DNA of 64,000 nt from Arenicola marina (GCA_964019135.1 OZ025263.1:31166133-31230132), one strand, 5' to 3'; shown: positions 22,078-35,162, numbered from the stretch's first letter. The notes: a model not told the origin generated them from the sequence alone. Numbers and translations are program-made.

Positions 22078-25000
22078 TTGTGACGCCAAGAAAATTGTCC
22101 AGTCGACAAGGCGCATAAACGTAGGCTGAAAACACTCGAGAATAAGCAAAATGTTTAAAACTGTATCGTTGCAAAAAGGTGGCGGAACACATCCTTTTGA
22201 CTTTCTCAAGGAGCTCCACTTTGACGACTTGCAGCAAGGGATACAAAACTGTTTTTTCCACGTGGAAGAGCTAGCGTTGCGAAATTGCGAAATGACAACC
22301 TAACATGCTTCCTCGGCAACTTCCAAGCTGAACGGCTCCCTGATATACTGAAGAAGAGGTTGCCCCTTCTCAGTTGAGGGGTACGTGCAACAACAGAGTA
22401 ACCCTGTGAGGATTTATCTGTGTACAGAGGAACAGACCGACCCTGACCAAGACGCGTCATGGCTTGTCGTTCCTTAATTCCCTGCGGATGAAGAAGACGT
22501 AACCGATCAGTCCTCAGCTGCACCATCAGCCACAGAATGCCTCGCTGACGAACTAATCTCCGCTGCAATCATATTGGACGCCAGCATGTGCTTTAAGCTT
22601 ATTGAGGCAGGTGGGGCCTCGCCTCAAACTGTCCGAATAATTCCTGCCCTGGGTTCTTGGCTTATGATGCAGTCGTTATGTAAAATTTGTTTGTATAATC
22701 AGTTGTTGGCCTTTTTTACTTGTGCCTTATGATGTAGTTATTAATTTGAATTTGTGATCCGTTTAGTTCACAATTGTTTGATATTGTACTCGAGGTGGTC
22801 ATTCACATGTGTACTCGTTGTTGAAAACTTCGCAACAAAAAATAAAGATTATACAAAAAAATAAACATGTATCAAAGTAAACTTACGTTTATATTCACAG
22901 CATATAGTTAAGAGGCTGGATTATTAGACAAATGCACGAGAACCAACCCATGTTAACCCATTGGTGTTACTGTTTCACGTGACAGAGGCCAAACGTGATG
23001 TGAGACTTGTTTGTAATTCTTGTAACGATTGTAAAATGAAGCCCATTTCGAATGCATGGTATAGCAGCATTTCGGTGCTGACCACAGCTGATCAAGCGGA
23101 CATGCTATTGGATGCTCCACTCGCAACTGGACTAACCATTGGTTACAACAAAATAAGCCAGGGATTTATTAACATTTCGTGCTGGGTCATTAAGAAAACT
23201 TGGTTTCCAATGTTGATTGACTGACATCATTGCAACCTAAGTATAAATAGACAAATTTCACGCATTCTTATTATTAAAATACTTATGTTGGTGCTTTCAA
23301 TATAATTCGATCCCATGTGTCTGACTTTTTGTGACTAGAATTCCGGTCTACATGCACAAATATATACATCCCCTGCAACTTCGAGGGGAAACGCTGCAGA
23401 AAAAAAGGCAAACAGATATATTCCACATAAAACGTACAACACCCTTTTTTGGCTGAAAATCTTTACAATAGTCTTCTCAAGCAGCTACATTTCTCATCTT
23501 TATGCATACCCCGTAGTTACAGTTATAACTGAAAAAAAAAACTTGTTGGACTCTTTGAAGCAAATTGTTAATGCCTGAAAGTTCTGACGCAACACATCTC
23601 TTCCAATAAATATTATCTCCAACAACCCATTGGTGATGCTAGCATCTTGACTGACATTCAAACAGAATATGGCAGAAATCTGTAATATAGATTCCAATAA
23701 ACTTTGCATGTACAGTACCATAAAAGAGGTTCTATGATGTCTTGTGGACCCGATAAATATTACATGCTTCACTTTCACCGAGATCCCAAATAATTCTCAA
23801 ATATTTGCTAGCAGATAGGATATGCTGTAATAGTCAAAATTGGAAACCCATGAACTTTGATTCTAATCTGATATGTTGGGCATTCAAATACGTCCCATAT
23901 ATTGTCTTTAACCAGTGGTATCTATAATTTTGCTTCCCATTGTAGAAGTTCACCCTTTCTAGTTATTTCCCAGTATAAGACACTGCATGAGAGGAGTAAT
24001 ACAGTAAAATGTCGATAGATTAATTTTAAATAATTTAATATGATAGTGAGCAATAAAATATTATTATATCTTTGGCCTATAATGATACTTAAGATAAAAG
24101 TACGATATTTTATTCATAGATTGGTACCGGTACTAATTGTATATAAGATTGGTTAATATCTTAAATATGAAATGCACCATCGTCCGTCATACCAAATACG
24201 ATGACTGAAGGGGTTGGATGCGAGCAAAACCCTGGAAAAGAGCGAATACCATCATATTGATATTGAAAAAAAGTTCACAGTAACATGATTTCTTCTACCT
24301 TAGCCAACTTATCCGCCCCCCCCCCGCCCCCAGTAGAAACTGTGTCCTTAAATGTATAAGTCACTCCGTCCTCACTGCCAAGTGGATTGCCAAGTGATTA
24401 CGAAAAAAGAGAAGGTGGTGACCATTTTGCAAATTCAAAGCTGCCCTCAGAAGTTTCGAAGAAAGTGAGACTGCCTGGAGTCAGGAGTTCAAGCGATGAT
24501 ACCGTTATGAAAGTGAGAAATAAACCGCGGGACAATTCAAGTGACAAGATCGACTGTACAGTGCTATTTGTGTCGTCGATGCGGAGACAGATGGTTTAAA
24601 TGCAGAAAAAATTCTGCATACATTGGCAAGAGGCACGCCACACAAAATAATAGCGCAGGAAGAGAGACATTTAGGAAATGTATGTCTGCTTGCAGTTTGC
24701 TGTGACTTAAAAATACGTAGTGGTGAATAACCCATGGCTCATGCAGTAGTGAGACCTGGGTTCTTCAGGGCTAATATACATACATCTCATCAATGACAGT
24801 AGCACACAGACGCAGCTGTATCCATACATCCAGAAGAGCAAAGCAAAGTAACTTGTAAGGTATACCAGGTTGGATATCTGTCATAGGCATTAATTCACTA
24901 AGATTTCATATATTCTGCATGAATAAAATTGTCAAACCTGTACTGACAGCAAGAAGAGCAATCATAAATATTGTGCAACAATAGTTTGAATAGTATTGCC

Positions 25001-26033
25001 TATTGACTGGAAAAGTAGTTGCCAAAAGCTTGCTGTACACAAGTAATCGCTATAGCGTCAACGTAAAATGTATTGGATATAATGCTCCAGTTGGCACCCC
25101 ATATCGGGAACAACGGCCTTGACCTTGGTGCCAGAGTGAGAGGCAGCATGTATCGGGACAGCCACTTTGTAACCCTCTAGATATAGAGCTCAGTCAATAA
25201 AGGTATGTAAGCATCAACACAGTTGCTGTCTTAAGAACACTACAATCGTTGTCCTGGACTCCCATCTGGGAGAGTCACCGTAGACTCCCCTCTAGGAGAG
25301 GGGGAGTCTGCAAATATCTTTGTACAAGGTTGTAATTTCTAGTGAAAAGATTTCCAGGCCCCAAAGAATTGCACTCACTTGGCCATGGCTTCTCACTTTA
25401 AGGCTAAAAATAACTAAATCACCACATGCACAGTAGATCAGTTGAGAAATGGGGGGCAGGGGGGGGGGGGGGGGTGCACCACATGTATACAACACATATG
25501 TGTGATGCACAGTACATCAGTGGAGAGAATACCCTGAAATGAAAACTGTCGTCAGACCGTGATATCCTGTGGGGACAATATGTAAAATCTGAAATCATTA
25601 CACTAACATCTTGAAACATCTTGTTTTCTGGCGAAGGTCAAGCTGTGATACAAAAAAATTGGGGGGAGAAAATAGAGATGTGGTCGAAAACTATTAAAAA
25701 CTCCACAATTACCCTCCCCCTGCGTCCGTCATCTCCACTGATTTCCTGGGGTACATTGTTACACAGAATTGACCGAAACTGACCCAAACCCGACCGAACC
25801 AAGCCGCTAGCATGTTGAAGACATTTATGATCTTGATGTAGCATCAGTCCAGATAGAGATATGTTTGATAGTAATGTGTATTTATTGCCAGTCATAACAA
25901 ATAGGCCGGTATTCTGTCTGTCCCCGAATCAGAGGACGACGGAGTGAGACATGAAAGGACATGCGTATAATATGCTGCAAGCACCAGGGAGCGGTAGCAC
26001 TTCACTATGGCATGATCACTAATCGTTAGAACC
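22078..26033. other. no gene seen
   Basis: About 4 kb of mostly AT-rich sequence. C- and G-runs lie at about 24318 and 25455-25474. No domain, exon with matching splice phases, or TIR pair was recognised. Confidence 0.45.
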
Positions 26034-26414
26034 ATGTATATCACAATGGCGGATAGAAAAAGTTTTTATTCAACGTTTTTTAAAACTTTGTGGGACATTT
26101 TCTATACTTACAAAACAGGTCACAAATACGATGGACCAAAAACTATTGCGAGAGTCCACATTCTGAAACAGGCTGTGGACTGGAAAGCACAGGAACTCCC
26201 AGATCTAGCGGATAAGCTGCACTGCATTGTTCTGGGCAAATACCGAGAGCTAAGACGGAGTCTAGGAGAATTCCAAGTGGTCAGCCAGTTTCAGAAATTC
26301 AGGATAACATCGGACACTTGGTTATCTCTGGATGAAAATAAATGCAAACATCACTTGAACCGATTTCTCAAGACACTTTGTGCACAGAAATCGGATGGAT
26401 ATTGCCAGTCATAA
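26034..26414 (+). CDS. unrecognised 126-residue ORF
   Basis: Complete ATG-to-stop frame rich in Lys, Arg, Phe and Leu, with no signal peptide, membrane helix or motif that I recognise. A better ATG may be at 26046 (MADRKSFYST). Its amino-acid composition looks protein-like rather than low-complexity, but with no homology evidence the frame could be chance or an exon of an unknown element. Confidence 0.25.
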   Translation: MYITMADRKSFYSTFFKTLWDIFYTYKTGHKYDGPKTIARVHILKQAVDWKAQELPDLADKLHCIVLGKYRELRRSLGEFQVVSQFQKFRITSDTWLSLDENKCKHHLNRFLKTLCAQKSDGYCQS

Positions 26415-27283
26415 AGAAGTATGACTGGCAAATGCACCGACGAATGGAGCCAAGAAACCAGGCCAACAGAAGAGGAAAAGGACTGAGAAAACAACTACTT
26501 TAACAGAAGAAAGTTAGAGTGTTATAGATACACAGCTAGTGTCGTTAACACGTCTGTATGTATATATTTAGTGTGAATGTTGATTCTGGTCTGGTTTGAT
26601 TTTATATGTTTATAGGTAATAAATTGATTCCCATTAAGTTACACTCCATTTAGATGTTCTGCCTTCTGTGTTTACCCATAGTCCAAGCGGCTCCGTCTAG
26701 AGGCCTATGACACAGTGAACATGATAAAAAAGATGGCAAATGTGCATTCAACCGTTATGGCTAATTCTTCCCTTTTATGCTTCTGTAGCGAATAATACTA
26801 CAGAACCAGCCTAACGAATGTTGGCATTAATTAGCATATTTATGAGTGCAGTTGCTAGAGGCGTTTAAGATGTTTTAATAAATAGCGGGTTGATCTATTT
26901 ACTTCCTGTGGATAGTGTTATTATAAGAAAGCTGGAGATTTTTTTATATACCTATTACAAGTTTTATCCCTTTGCAAGTAGTATTTTATATTTTTAATCA
27001 TATGCATACATGGCGTTTTTAGATAATGTCCAGACTGTAGACACTGTAGAGGTGTTTAGATGGTGTGTCGACCAAGTTTTGTTTACATTTGGGCCTAAGT
27101 TTTAGCTTTGGTGGGAGGGTGGTTTCTTCCCCCCACTACCTGTTTTATCCCAGTCCAGGCTTCTTGAGACGTGAGGCAGGAGAGGGTTACTTGGTGCCAG
27201 TTGTTTTACTCAGGACTCGGTTGATAGGCCAATACTGAATCAGTATTAAATCTGGCATGTAATCTAGTATATATAGTATGGTA
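26415..27283. other. no gene seen
   Basis: AT-rich. No feature supported. Confidence 0.5.
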
Positions 27284-27747
27284 TATACTGTAATTTCTGG
27301 TATATAGGTCGCACCTGTTTTCCTCACGGCCGAGTGGTGCGACTTATATATGGCCCAAGTCGAAGTTTGTCACTCAGGACCCTCCCCCCAACCAACTTGG
27401 ACAAGCACCGTCCCCACCTATCGTAATCCCATCCGGCTGCAGAGGCCAAGAAGCCAATTACTCTGGCTGGTTCCACTGCCCGGTTGCAGCATGAGGGCAC
27501 ATAACGTCCCTGAGGGGAAAGGCTCCATCTCCGCCACCAACAGTATTCCTGGTGGAATGACAAAGCTCCTACAACCACTGGATATCTTTGTCAACCCAGT
27601 ATTCCAAAACAATATCAGGAAACTGTGGCAGGTCTAGATGTCCACGGGCGACCACAGTTTTACAGCGACTAAGATTTTTCAAAATCGGCTACTGCCACTT
27701 ATAGACCAGTGTGACTTATACCCTGGAAATATATGGTAATCTGGTAT
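27284..27747 (+). mobile_element. pogo/Tigger-like deletion derivative
   Basis: The ends are imperfect inverted repeats (TGTAATTTCTGGTATATAGG at the left; the reverse complement of the right end reads TTTCCAGGGTATAAGTCACAC-like). Inside, the frame at about 27552-27635 encodes IPGGMTKLLQPLDIFVNPVF and NNIRKLW, the conserved G-x-T-x-x-LQPLD block of the pogo DDE_1 transposase. Most of the transposase is missing. It is a non-autonomous internal-deletion copy. Confidence 0.6.
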
Positions 27748-29751
27748 ATATCAGGTTACTGCATTGTACCAGCCATGAGTCAAAACCACTTTGGACCTTT
27801 ATACAATAAATCTGCTATTAATTAACGACCATTATAATCTGTGTTATTTAATACATGTGTAGTACCGGTATGTGGAGTTCATGTAATGTTAGTCGTAGGA
27901 ATTTGTATTTTGTGATCCATTCAAGTGAGGTGAGCTTAAACTGAAAGCGAAATCTTACATCAGTAGCCACATTTTTATCACGCAGTCCCATCAAATTTGC
28001 TTGGCTGTTGCCCACTTGATCGTTACAAGGGCGCTATATAAAAGTCAAGGCTGCGTGGGTAAAGTTCTAAAATAAGGATTGACATGTATGCTGTCTAACA
28101 ATAACGATTTATGCTGAACCTTCTGACTTTGTTATTATATCTGACACAAACTAGTATAACATTTATTTAGTAAGATATGAGGCAGTAAATACCCTCATAC
28201 AAGCCATGACACTGTGATTCAGACATGTTGGTCAAGATAATTCTTGATACAAGAACTACCATTCATGGGACATCCTAATTTGCATATGCAAATAACATTG
28301 CGGTCTGTTCCATCTATTCCACTCCTGCCTCATATACCCACATCGGCCTTATGTACCCAGCATCAGCCAACGTGTTTGCATGGGGAGATACAGCATTAGA
28401 ATAAGTAGTGCTCATTCAGCCATGGTTTCTTCACAGAGGGAGTTCGGGGGGGGGGGGGAGAGGCTATGAGGGAGGGGGGGGGGGAGGGCCTTTGTGGGTA
28501 CGTAACAACCCCCACCGTCATTTGACCTCGATGAGCCCTTTTTTGACAACGTTGGACCGAAATATTGTGACAGATGTGTTCCTTAGTAGTAAGTTTCGGG
28601 AGCACCTTTCCCTGACCCACCTCCCCGGTCGCACCAAACTTTCTCCCTGTCAGCCCATAGTGTGGCGTGGTCCGGTGATATGGTCGCTTTCGTTCCGGTT
28701 GGGGTATCGCATATCAGAGGCAATTTTATGGCAGACCTGTGGGTTGGTATTTGGTATATATGCGTCAGACTGCCGGATCAAAGACCAATTTCCACGCTGC
28801 CTCCCAAAGTGAATCCATTGGGGGATGGGGGGGGGGGGGGTGGTACTGTTATACAAATCTGGTGGTGGTGGGAATCCGCTGATGCCTTTGATGCCAGAGG
28901 GAGCGGACATTTGTGATAAAAAATACCCCTATAAAGCAGACATCAAACTTGCAACAGGTTGGGGGGGGGGGTGTATGCGACATAGAGTGGATCGATGGAA
29001 AGAATATCCCTTCCAAGCAGATTACTGTGCACACCCCAGCCTTCTCCCCTCTATCCCATACTTTTATACCAGATGTGTCAGTCTCACTCAACGTGAACGC
29101 TCTTCTGCAGAACTGCCATCAAATGCAATGAGTAGACATGGTTCCTTTTGGTGCCAGGTATTAGTTCGTATTTTAGTGCACGACACAATGGAGCCTCTTT
29201 CACTGATTGCACACTGCAGCACATTGTATTTTTTTTAACTGAATCTTGTTGGGATAACTTTTTTCTTCACTCCCCATCTCACAGCGGCATTATTCAATCT
29301 ACAATTAAACTTCTAAAACCTAAAAAGTCAGCGGGGGATCGCATGAAAGCTGTTGCTAATGGCGTGAATAGGGTCAGCAGCTAGAGTCCGTGGCTACACA
29401 GAGTCTAATGTGGCTGGACTAAGCTGCTGGCTGTTGGGATGTGTGTGCACTCTGGTGCAGTCTGGCAGTCAGGTTGTAAGAGCGAAAGAGAGAGAACTAA
29501 TACATGCTACACATGCTTTATGACTGAGTAGAAACTGTAATGAAGAGAACCAGGGAGCATAGTTATTCCAGTATATACTGGGGGTCTCTACGACACATCA
29601 GTGTCACCACTTTGGCGCACATTACATCATTCTTCTACATAGGTATAAGTACGACCAATTATCAATGGAAATTAATCTTCTCTAAACCTTTTAAATGTCC
29701 CATGCAGCTCGGGTTTAGTATATATCTATTTCAGGCCGGTTTCGGCACAAG
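27748..29751. other. no gene; G-run repeats and one member of an inverted dispersed pair
   Basis: G-runs of 9-13 bp at about 28447, 28477, 28829 and 28962. The stretch at about 28855-28955 matches 31703-31800 in the opposite orientation (shared features: the GATGCC/GGCATC core, TATAGGGGTAT-like block). No gene supported. Confidence 0.5.
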
Positions 29752-29905
29752 CACTTGAATCAGTATGCTCCTATCTATATATAATAACAGAGTATGCAAT
29801 ATCTCAGAGAGGCCTGACGAACATCGGATATTTTAAAATATACCATTGTTGTCAGGCATTCAAAATTAACATCAAACAAAGCATTAGTGCTAAATCTCAC
29901 CTTTG
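29752..29905 (+). repeat. dispersed repeat, copy A
   Basis: About 150 bp matches 32728-32892 in inverted orientation with few differences. Shared landmarks include CTATCTATATATAATAACAG, GAGAGGCCTGACGAACATC and TACCATTGTTGTCAGGCATT. It ends where the long-TIR element at 29908 begins. Confidence 0.8.
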
Positions 29906-29907
29906 AC

Positions 29908-30747
29908 ACAGAAAAGGGGTGAATGGACTTTGTTTAAACTAAGAAAACATCCAAATTGACAAATATACATAAGCACATTCTCCCTTTGCACCTCAGGACG
30001 TATGCGCATAAGCTTACACAGAGAAAGTCTATCCCCATTGGCCCAAAATTATATGATGTATTTTGACGCATCCAGGGAAATCTTGTGATTTCTATTTTTA
30101 GGCCGCTATAGGTGGCAGTTAAACCAATTATTAGTTGAAATGTAATCTAAATTTTATGCTTTTCATTTATAACCTTACACGGCATAACTAATATTGCTTC
30201 TATGATATAAATATATATAAATCTTAATTACATAAATGTTGATGTTGATACTTGCTGTCCAAAGATTCTGTCCTAACATAATTTTGTTAACATATATCAC
30301 CATATCTTGTCAATACCAGCGCACCCATCCTCCATCAAATATGTCAGCCTACCATGTTGGCACAAAATCTACATGATCAACTGATCAACACTTAGTGGCT
30401 TTGAGAACCCTTGTTCCTCATTTATGATCCATTTCACTTTTCTTAATCAGCTTCACTGATATATCTGTCAATGACTCGCCAAGCTCACACACCTTCATCA
30501 TACATTTTAACTCCCAATCAGTTTAACCGCCACCCATAACTGGCTAAAAAACAGAAATCACAAGATTTCCCTAGACACGTCAAAATATATCCTATAATTT
30601 TGGGCCAATGGATGGGACTTTCCCTGTGTTAGCTAATGCGCATGCATGCTGAGGTGCAAATGGCGTATGCGGTTGTGTATGTTTGTCAATTTGGATGTTT
30701 TTACCCCATTTCTTAGTTTAATCAAGATCCATTCACCCCTTTTCTGT
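29908..30747. mobile_element. non-autonomous element with long imperfect TIRs
   Basis: About 190 bp at the left (29908 to about 30100) is the inverted copy of about 200 bp at the right (about 30548 to 30747). Outer ends begin ACAGAAAAGGGGTGAATGG. Inner landmarks GGGAAATCTTGTGATTTCT and TTGGCCCAAAATTATA also match. The centre is AT-rich without an ORF. No clear target duplication was found, so the superfamily is open. Confidence 0.75.
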
Positions 30748-32455
30748 ACCCGCTCATTAGCAGATCGAAGCGACGACAACACCTGGGACGTTTTGCATCG
30801 CTTAAGTGAATCTACACATTGTACAGCGCTCTCTTACCAATATGAGCTTGCAGGAAAAGGTATTAGCGTCTAATTTTGCGTGGTAGAATTGTTGTCAGAT
30901 GTTCTGGAGTGCGAGAAGCAACAACTTTGCACCAGTAACAACCGAAAACGAATCAAGCTTCGCCATGATTGCAGTTGCACTTCCTGCCGAGAAGTGGTGC
31001 GCACTAACGTACAAATTGTGTGCTCGCCGTAACTGAAAGAGACTCCTCGCTGGCTTCGTACCGCGGGGTCCCCAGGCATGATGAATAGTATAGAGGCGGT
31101 TGATGGGGTACCCGCCCCAAATGTAACCAAAATTTCCAGACGTTCTCTTCTATTGTTGGTTGACATATGAAATGTGAGTTTTGTGGATTTACTTTTTTTT
31201 AGGAATATTTTATTTCTGAAGGTGTATTTTGATGAAAAATCCCCCCCCCCCCCCCACTACCTCCTGTGGAAATAAAGGTAGCTGATGGTCGGAGCGGGAT
31301 CAAATGCTACTTTTCCGGCCTTTTTCCAAATGTGGATGCTCGTCTTAGCCATTAATTCCCCATCCATTTCCGAGGGAGGGGAATACACCTGATGCCGCGA
31401 ATACCACCCAATTAGTGAGAGCAGGGGCTGACACAGGGATGGGAGTCCTCACCCGAATTGCACAAACAACTTGCCGTTGGCCATTACCATTGCCCCGTGC
31501 ATGCTCCACTGTCACCGTGACGGGCCGCCGCTGGGCTGTGGGAGAGAGGTACCTAATTCATTGCTCGGTTTGGGGGTGGGGGAGTCTGCGGTAAAGCCCC
31601 CCCCCCCCATTAGCTCGGTTGGGGCGTTTTAATTTTGCGCGGAAACCTGTCTATGAACGCACATTTTCAGAGCCCCCCCACCACCCCTACCGGTTCAGAA
31701 GTTTTTAAACATCCACTTTATAGGGATATCTTTTTCATCGCAAATATCCACTCTCTCAGGCATCAAGGCACCACACAGAACCCTCCCACCAACTTTGTAC
31801 ATGGGGCCTCCCCTCCCCCCCCCCCCCCCCCACCTGGCCACCAGGTTACTGACGGTCTAAAATATTCCGAGATCCACACCCCTTCCGCTGTCATTTGCTC
31901 GGTGAGATGGTCTTGAATGCAAATTAAACATCAATGGAATGCTGAAAGAACTTCCACTTAACATGCTTTAGTTGTGCTTTCAAAAATTTTAATGCAACAA
32001 TGTCACTGATCTGGTAAAGTCAGACCATTTGAAACAAACGATCGTTAAACTACCATGACATGCTGTTTGATGTGATGTAAAATCTGTACTTTACATTTCC
32101 CAACCAAAAATGTGCGTGCGCCCAACGATTATTTTTTTCGGTCCTCATGAACTCCAATCAAAACATGGTGCCCGCGGCAGCCAAAAAAGCTCAGAAATCA
32201 CACAGCAGAGGGAAAATTCATCAAAACACAAGCATCAAGCAACGTCATATCCCAAATTGGTAACAAATCAACAGAGAATAGGTTACTTTATTTAAATATG
32301 TAATTCATTGCTAAATATTGAGGTGAAAAAGTAGTTTTATAACCGTGTAAAGGCTAACCAGATTTCGGGCGCGATTCTGCTAATGGAAAGAGATTGCTAG
32401 GAGATGTAACGTAGTTCTGTGACTGGACCCATATCGGAGCAGACTACATTACATC
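30748..32455. other. no gene; G/C-run repeats
   Basis: C-runs at about 31240, 31599 and 31817. The phrase GCGGTAAAGCCCCCCCC with its flanks near 31589 recurs near 34083 in the same orientation. 31703-31800 is the inverted partner of 28855-28955. Nothing codes recognisably. Confidence 0.5.
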
Positions 32456-32671
32456 CACAGGCGCTCAGATCTGCTGACAGAACCCCCGAAGTAAATAAAC
32501 AACGCCCCCCTCTCAGGCACCGCATATAATAGAAAGAAACTTTCTATTATATGCGGTGCCTGAGAGGGGGGCGTTGTTTATTTACTTCGGGGTTCTATTA
32601 TATGCGGTGCCTGAGAGGGGGGCGTTGTTTATTTACTTCGGGGGTTCTGTCAGCAGATCTGAGCGCCTGTG
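32456..32671. mobile_element. foldback element with perfect 8-bp target duplication
   Basis: The left arm 32456-32534 (starting CACAGGCGCTCAG) is the near-perfect reverse complement of the right arm 32593-32671. The arms would fold with only a few unpaired bases at the tip (TAGAAAG..CTTTCTA). A 51-bp part of the right arm is present twice in tandem (32542-32592 and 32593-32643). The element is flanked by ATTACATC at 32448-32455 and again at 32672-32679. An 8-bp duplication with CA..TG ends suggests a hAT-type transposase in trans, which is inference. Confidence 0.85.
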
Positions 32672-32727
32672 ATTACATCTATGTCTAGACTATCATAGTA
32701 TGACTATGGTCAGTATGGAACTAAGTC

Positions 32728-32892
32728 TAAGGTGAGACTTAGCTGCTTAGCACTAATGCTTTGTTCGATGTTATTTTTGAATGCCTGACAACAATGGTAT
32801 ATTTTAAAATATTTGATGTTCGTCAGGCCTCTCTGAGATGTTGCATACTCTGTTATTATATATAGATAGGAGCGTACTGATTCGAGTGCTCG
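32728..32892 (-). repeat. dispersed repeat, copy B (inverted)
   Basis: Reverse-complement partner of 29752-29905. An ORF track on the minus strand here has no known domain and reflects the repeat. Confidence 0.8.
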
Positions 32893-33062
32893 TGGGTTTC
32901 CGTCGGTTTGGGTATGCGCTAGCCCCAAGTCGCCCAATTCAAGGAATAGGTAGAAAACGTCACACGGGACTAGGTATGCGCCTATGCAAACCACATATTA
33001 TCGCTCAATAACTGACCAATTATTCCGTAATTTAAGTGATTGTCACATAAAAATTGACTTAC

Positions 33063-33177
33063 CACTTGGTGGAAGATAGACGACTTTCACTTCTGCAGCA
33101 GTAGTTCTTTCTACCAGTGCCCCAGGCAAACCGCTAATCTTGCTAAAGACATGAACAATGCGTTTGGTGCCCGCCAT
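33063..33177 (-). CDS. possible first coding exon of an unknown gene
   Basis: On the minus strand an ATG in strong context (ACCATGG) opens 38 codons plus one base and meets CCAAGTG|GTAAGT at 33062/33063. The peptide starts MAGTKRIVHVFSKISGLPG and ends VYLPPS. I do not recognise it and found no continuation exon. Kozak context plus a consensus donor make it better than a chance frame, but it could be a transposon exon. Confidence 0.35.
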
Positions 33178-33376
33178 GGTCGGGGGCGGGTGCTGTTGAA
33201 ATTTAGACGTCAAAAAGTAACTGAGGAACAGTTTACTTGATCTCGCTCATGTACGGAAGTTTCTTTAGTTTCTAAAGAAACTTGCTTCGTTTCTGTTTAC
33301 TTGATTCAAGAATGTAACTTACCAGTGTTGTTTCTTTTTATCGTTATGTCGCTGAAATGTGAATAAAAAAACGTTG

Positions 33377-33414
33377 ATCGCTATTTGAAACAAATATATG
33401 TTTCAAATAGCGAT
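33377..33414. repeat. perfect 16-bp hairpin
   Basis: ATCGCTATTTGAAACA and its exact reverse complement flank a 6-bp AT loop. About 100 bp upstream (near 33257-33282) is a second short inverted repeat based on GTTTCTTTAG/CTAAAGAAAC. Function unknown. Confidence 0.8.
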
Positions 33415-35162
33415 TAGCTATAGTCTAAGTTCAACAACTTAAACGCGGTCCGCTCCCAACTTGGATATGTCGCGCACCTACGTTTAATATCCTCGCTATT
33501 CTTTTCCATTAGCAGAGTTCCGACCTGACTCAGGTCGGGAGATAAGCGGGTCGCTTACCTTTATTTAAGCCTCCAAATGAATGCATTAAATATATATTTC
33601 GGTAGAATGGTATCTTATATACCTTCGGTTCAGCGTAAATTGAAAGCGAAATTCGACATCAGTAAAGTTCTGCGCTAAAGTTCTGGCCACAGGGAGTCTA
33701 GTGTGGTTGGACTACTATACATATAGACCAAACGACAGGTCATCCGGCGATGCGATGACTGCGGTAATTAAGCTGTGTCGGTCACATTATTTAGTCATAA
33801 GCGCAAATGCCGCACACAATTCTTGTTACTTAAACCAAGAAATATCTGCAAATCCATCGTCTTGTTATAAAATGGCAAAATCATCAGGTCCAAAATAAAC
33901 CTTTCAAACTGTCTTGAATGAAAATGATGCATGTCATATATAGGTTCCGGATGCAAAGATACACATATAATGTCTATAATGATTAAATAGCGTACATGAT
34001 TGATATATGTTGTTAAGCAACTTTTCATAAGCCAAAAGGGTGTGGCCCCCCGGCGGGGCCTGGAGGGGGGGGGTGGGGGTCCGCGGTAAAGCCCCCCCCC
34101 CCCCAATTCCCGGCCAAAATACGCTCGGTCGGGGCATTTTACCGCCAACTCACGTTTGCTCAGAAGGGGTATTTTCTTCTTTGAATGTTAATTGTTGGGT
34201 GACTTGGGGCTAGATGCCAGCCATAATTAAACTACTGTGTGCCGACTTCCACAAAATAAAAATAGCCGCCGGCGTTCTAATCCCCCCTTCTTGGTCAATA
34301 CTCTGCTGCCAATTCAGGCCCCTACCAAACTTCCTTAACTTAATAATGGGGCACTGTAGCGGATTTAATTAAGGTGACATTTTAAGGGTTCACTATGGCA
34401 AGCCATATAAATACATAAATAGGGCATCTTGCCACGTGATGCATAAAGAAATTAACACGAACCAAGAAGCTATGACATGGGGGTCTGGTTAAGTGCGCCC
34501 CTGGATCTAGAAACAGATCGATCTGCCAATTTCTATATCTGTATGCCATGAAAGGTTGTGTTTTGTCCGTAGTTGCTGATGGTCGATCTGCGCAGCAATC
34601 GAAGTAACATAAAGATTAATTGCATGGTTAATTTCTGCATCAATTGATTATTTTGGCAGTATAGATATAGGGGTCTGGGATGGGTAAATGGCGATACGCG
34701 ACACAGGCATATTTGAAAAATCGACATGCGACATTGACCCCCAGATCCCGACACTGAGGATATGAAAAAGCGATGTAGACACAGGTATATATAGTGGCAT
34801 GTTAGAAGAAACAAAAACAGCACTGTACAGCGACACGGAACGCCGTGAAAAATCGACATTCGACACTGAGAATTTTGAAAAATCGACACTGGAAACTGAA
34901 ACCCCGGGCCCTTCCAAACCTGCTAATAGAGCGTATCACTCGAATCCTGGTACGCTGATGCCTTTCTGTTTTGTTTTTTTAATATATCTATTTTAACCAA
35001 TATTAAAATCAATATTGTCCAGTTTTAAAATGAGAGCATGGTTAGATCTAGATACATATGCCGTGGTTGATTTAACAAGAGACTGCAATTGTTGTACGCT
35101 GCATAGTTGAAGCAGTGAATTTATTAACTAAATAATATCGTCCAGAATATGTCAGAAAAATG
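33415..35162. other. no gene seen; G/C-run repeat
   Basis: Holds a G-run/C-run repeat at about 34050-34140 related to 31560-31640. Otherwise no supported feature. Confidence 0.5.

Noticed and set aside
28396..29384. Several overlapping ORFs of 70-137 codons on both strands
   Set aside because: Composed of G-run repeat translation and chance frames; no domain, and no matching splice phases.
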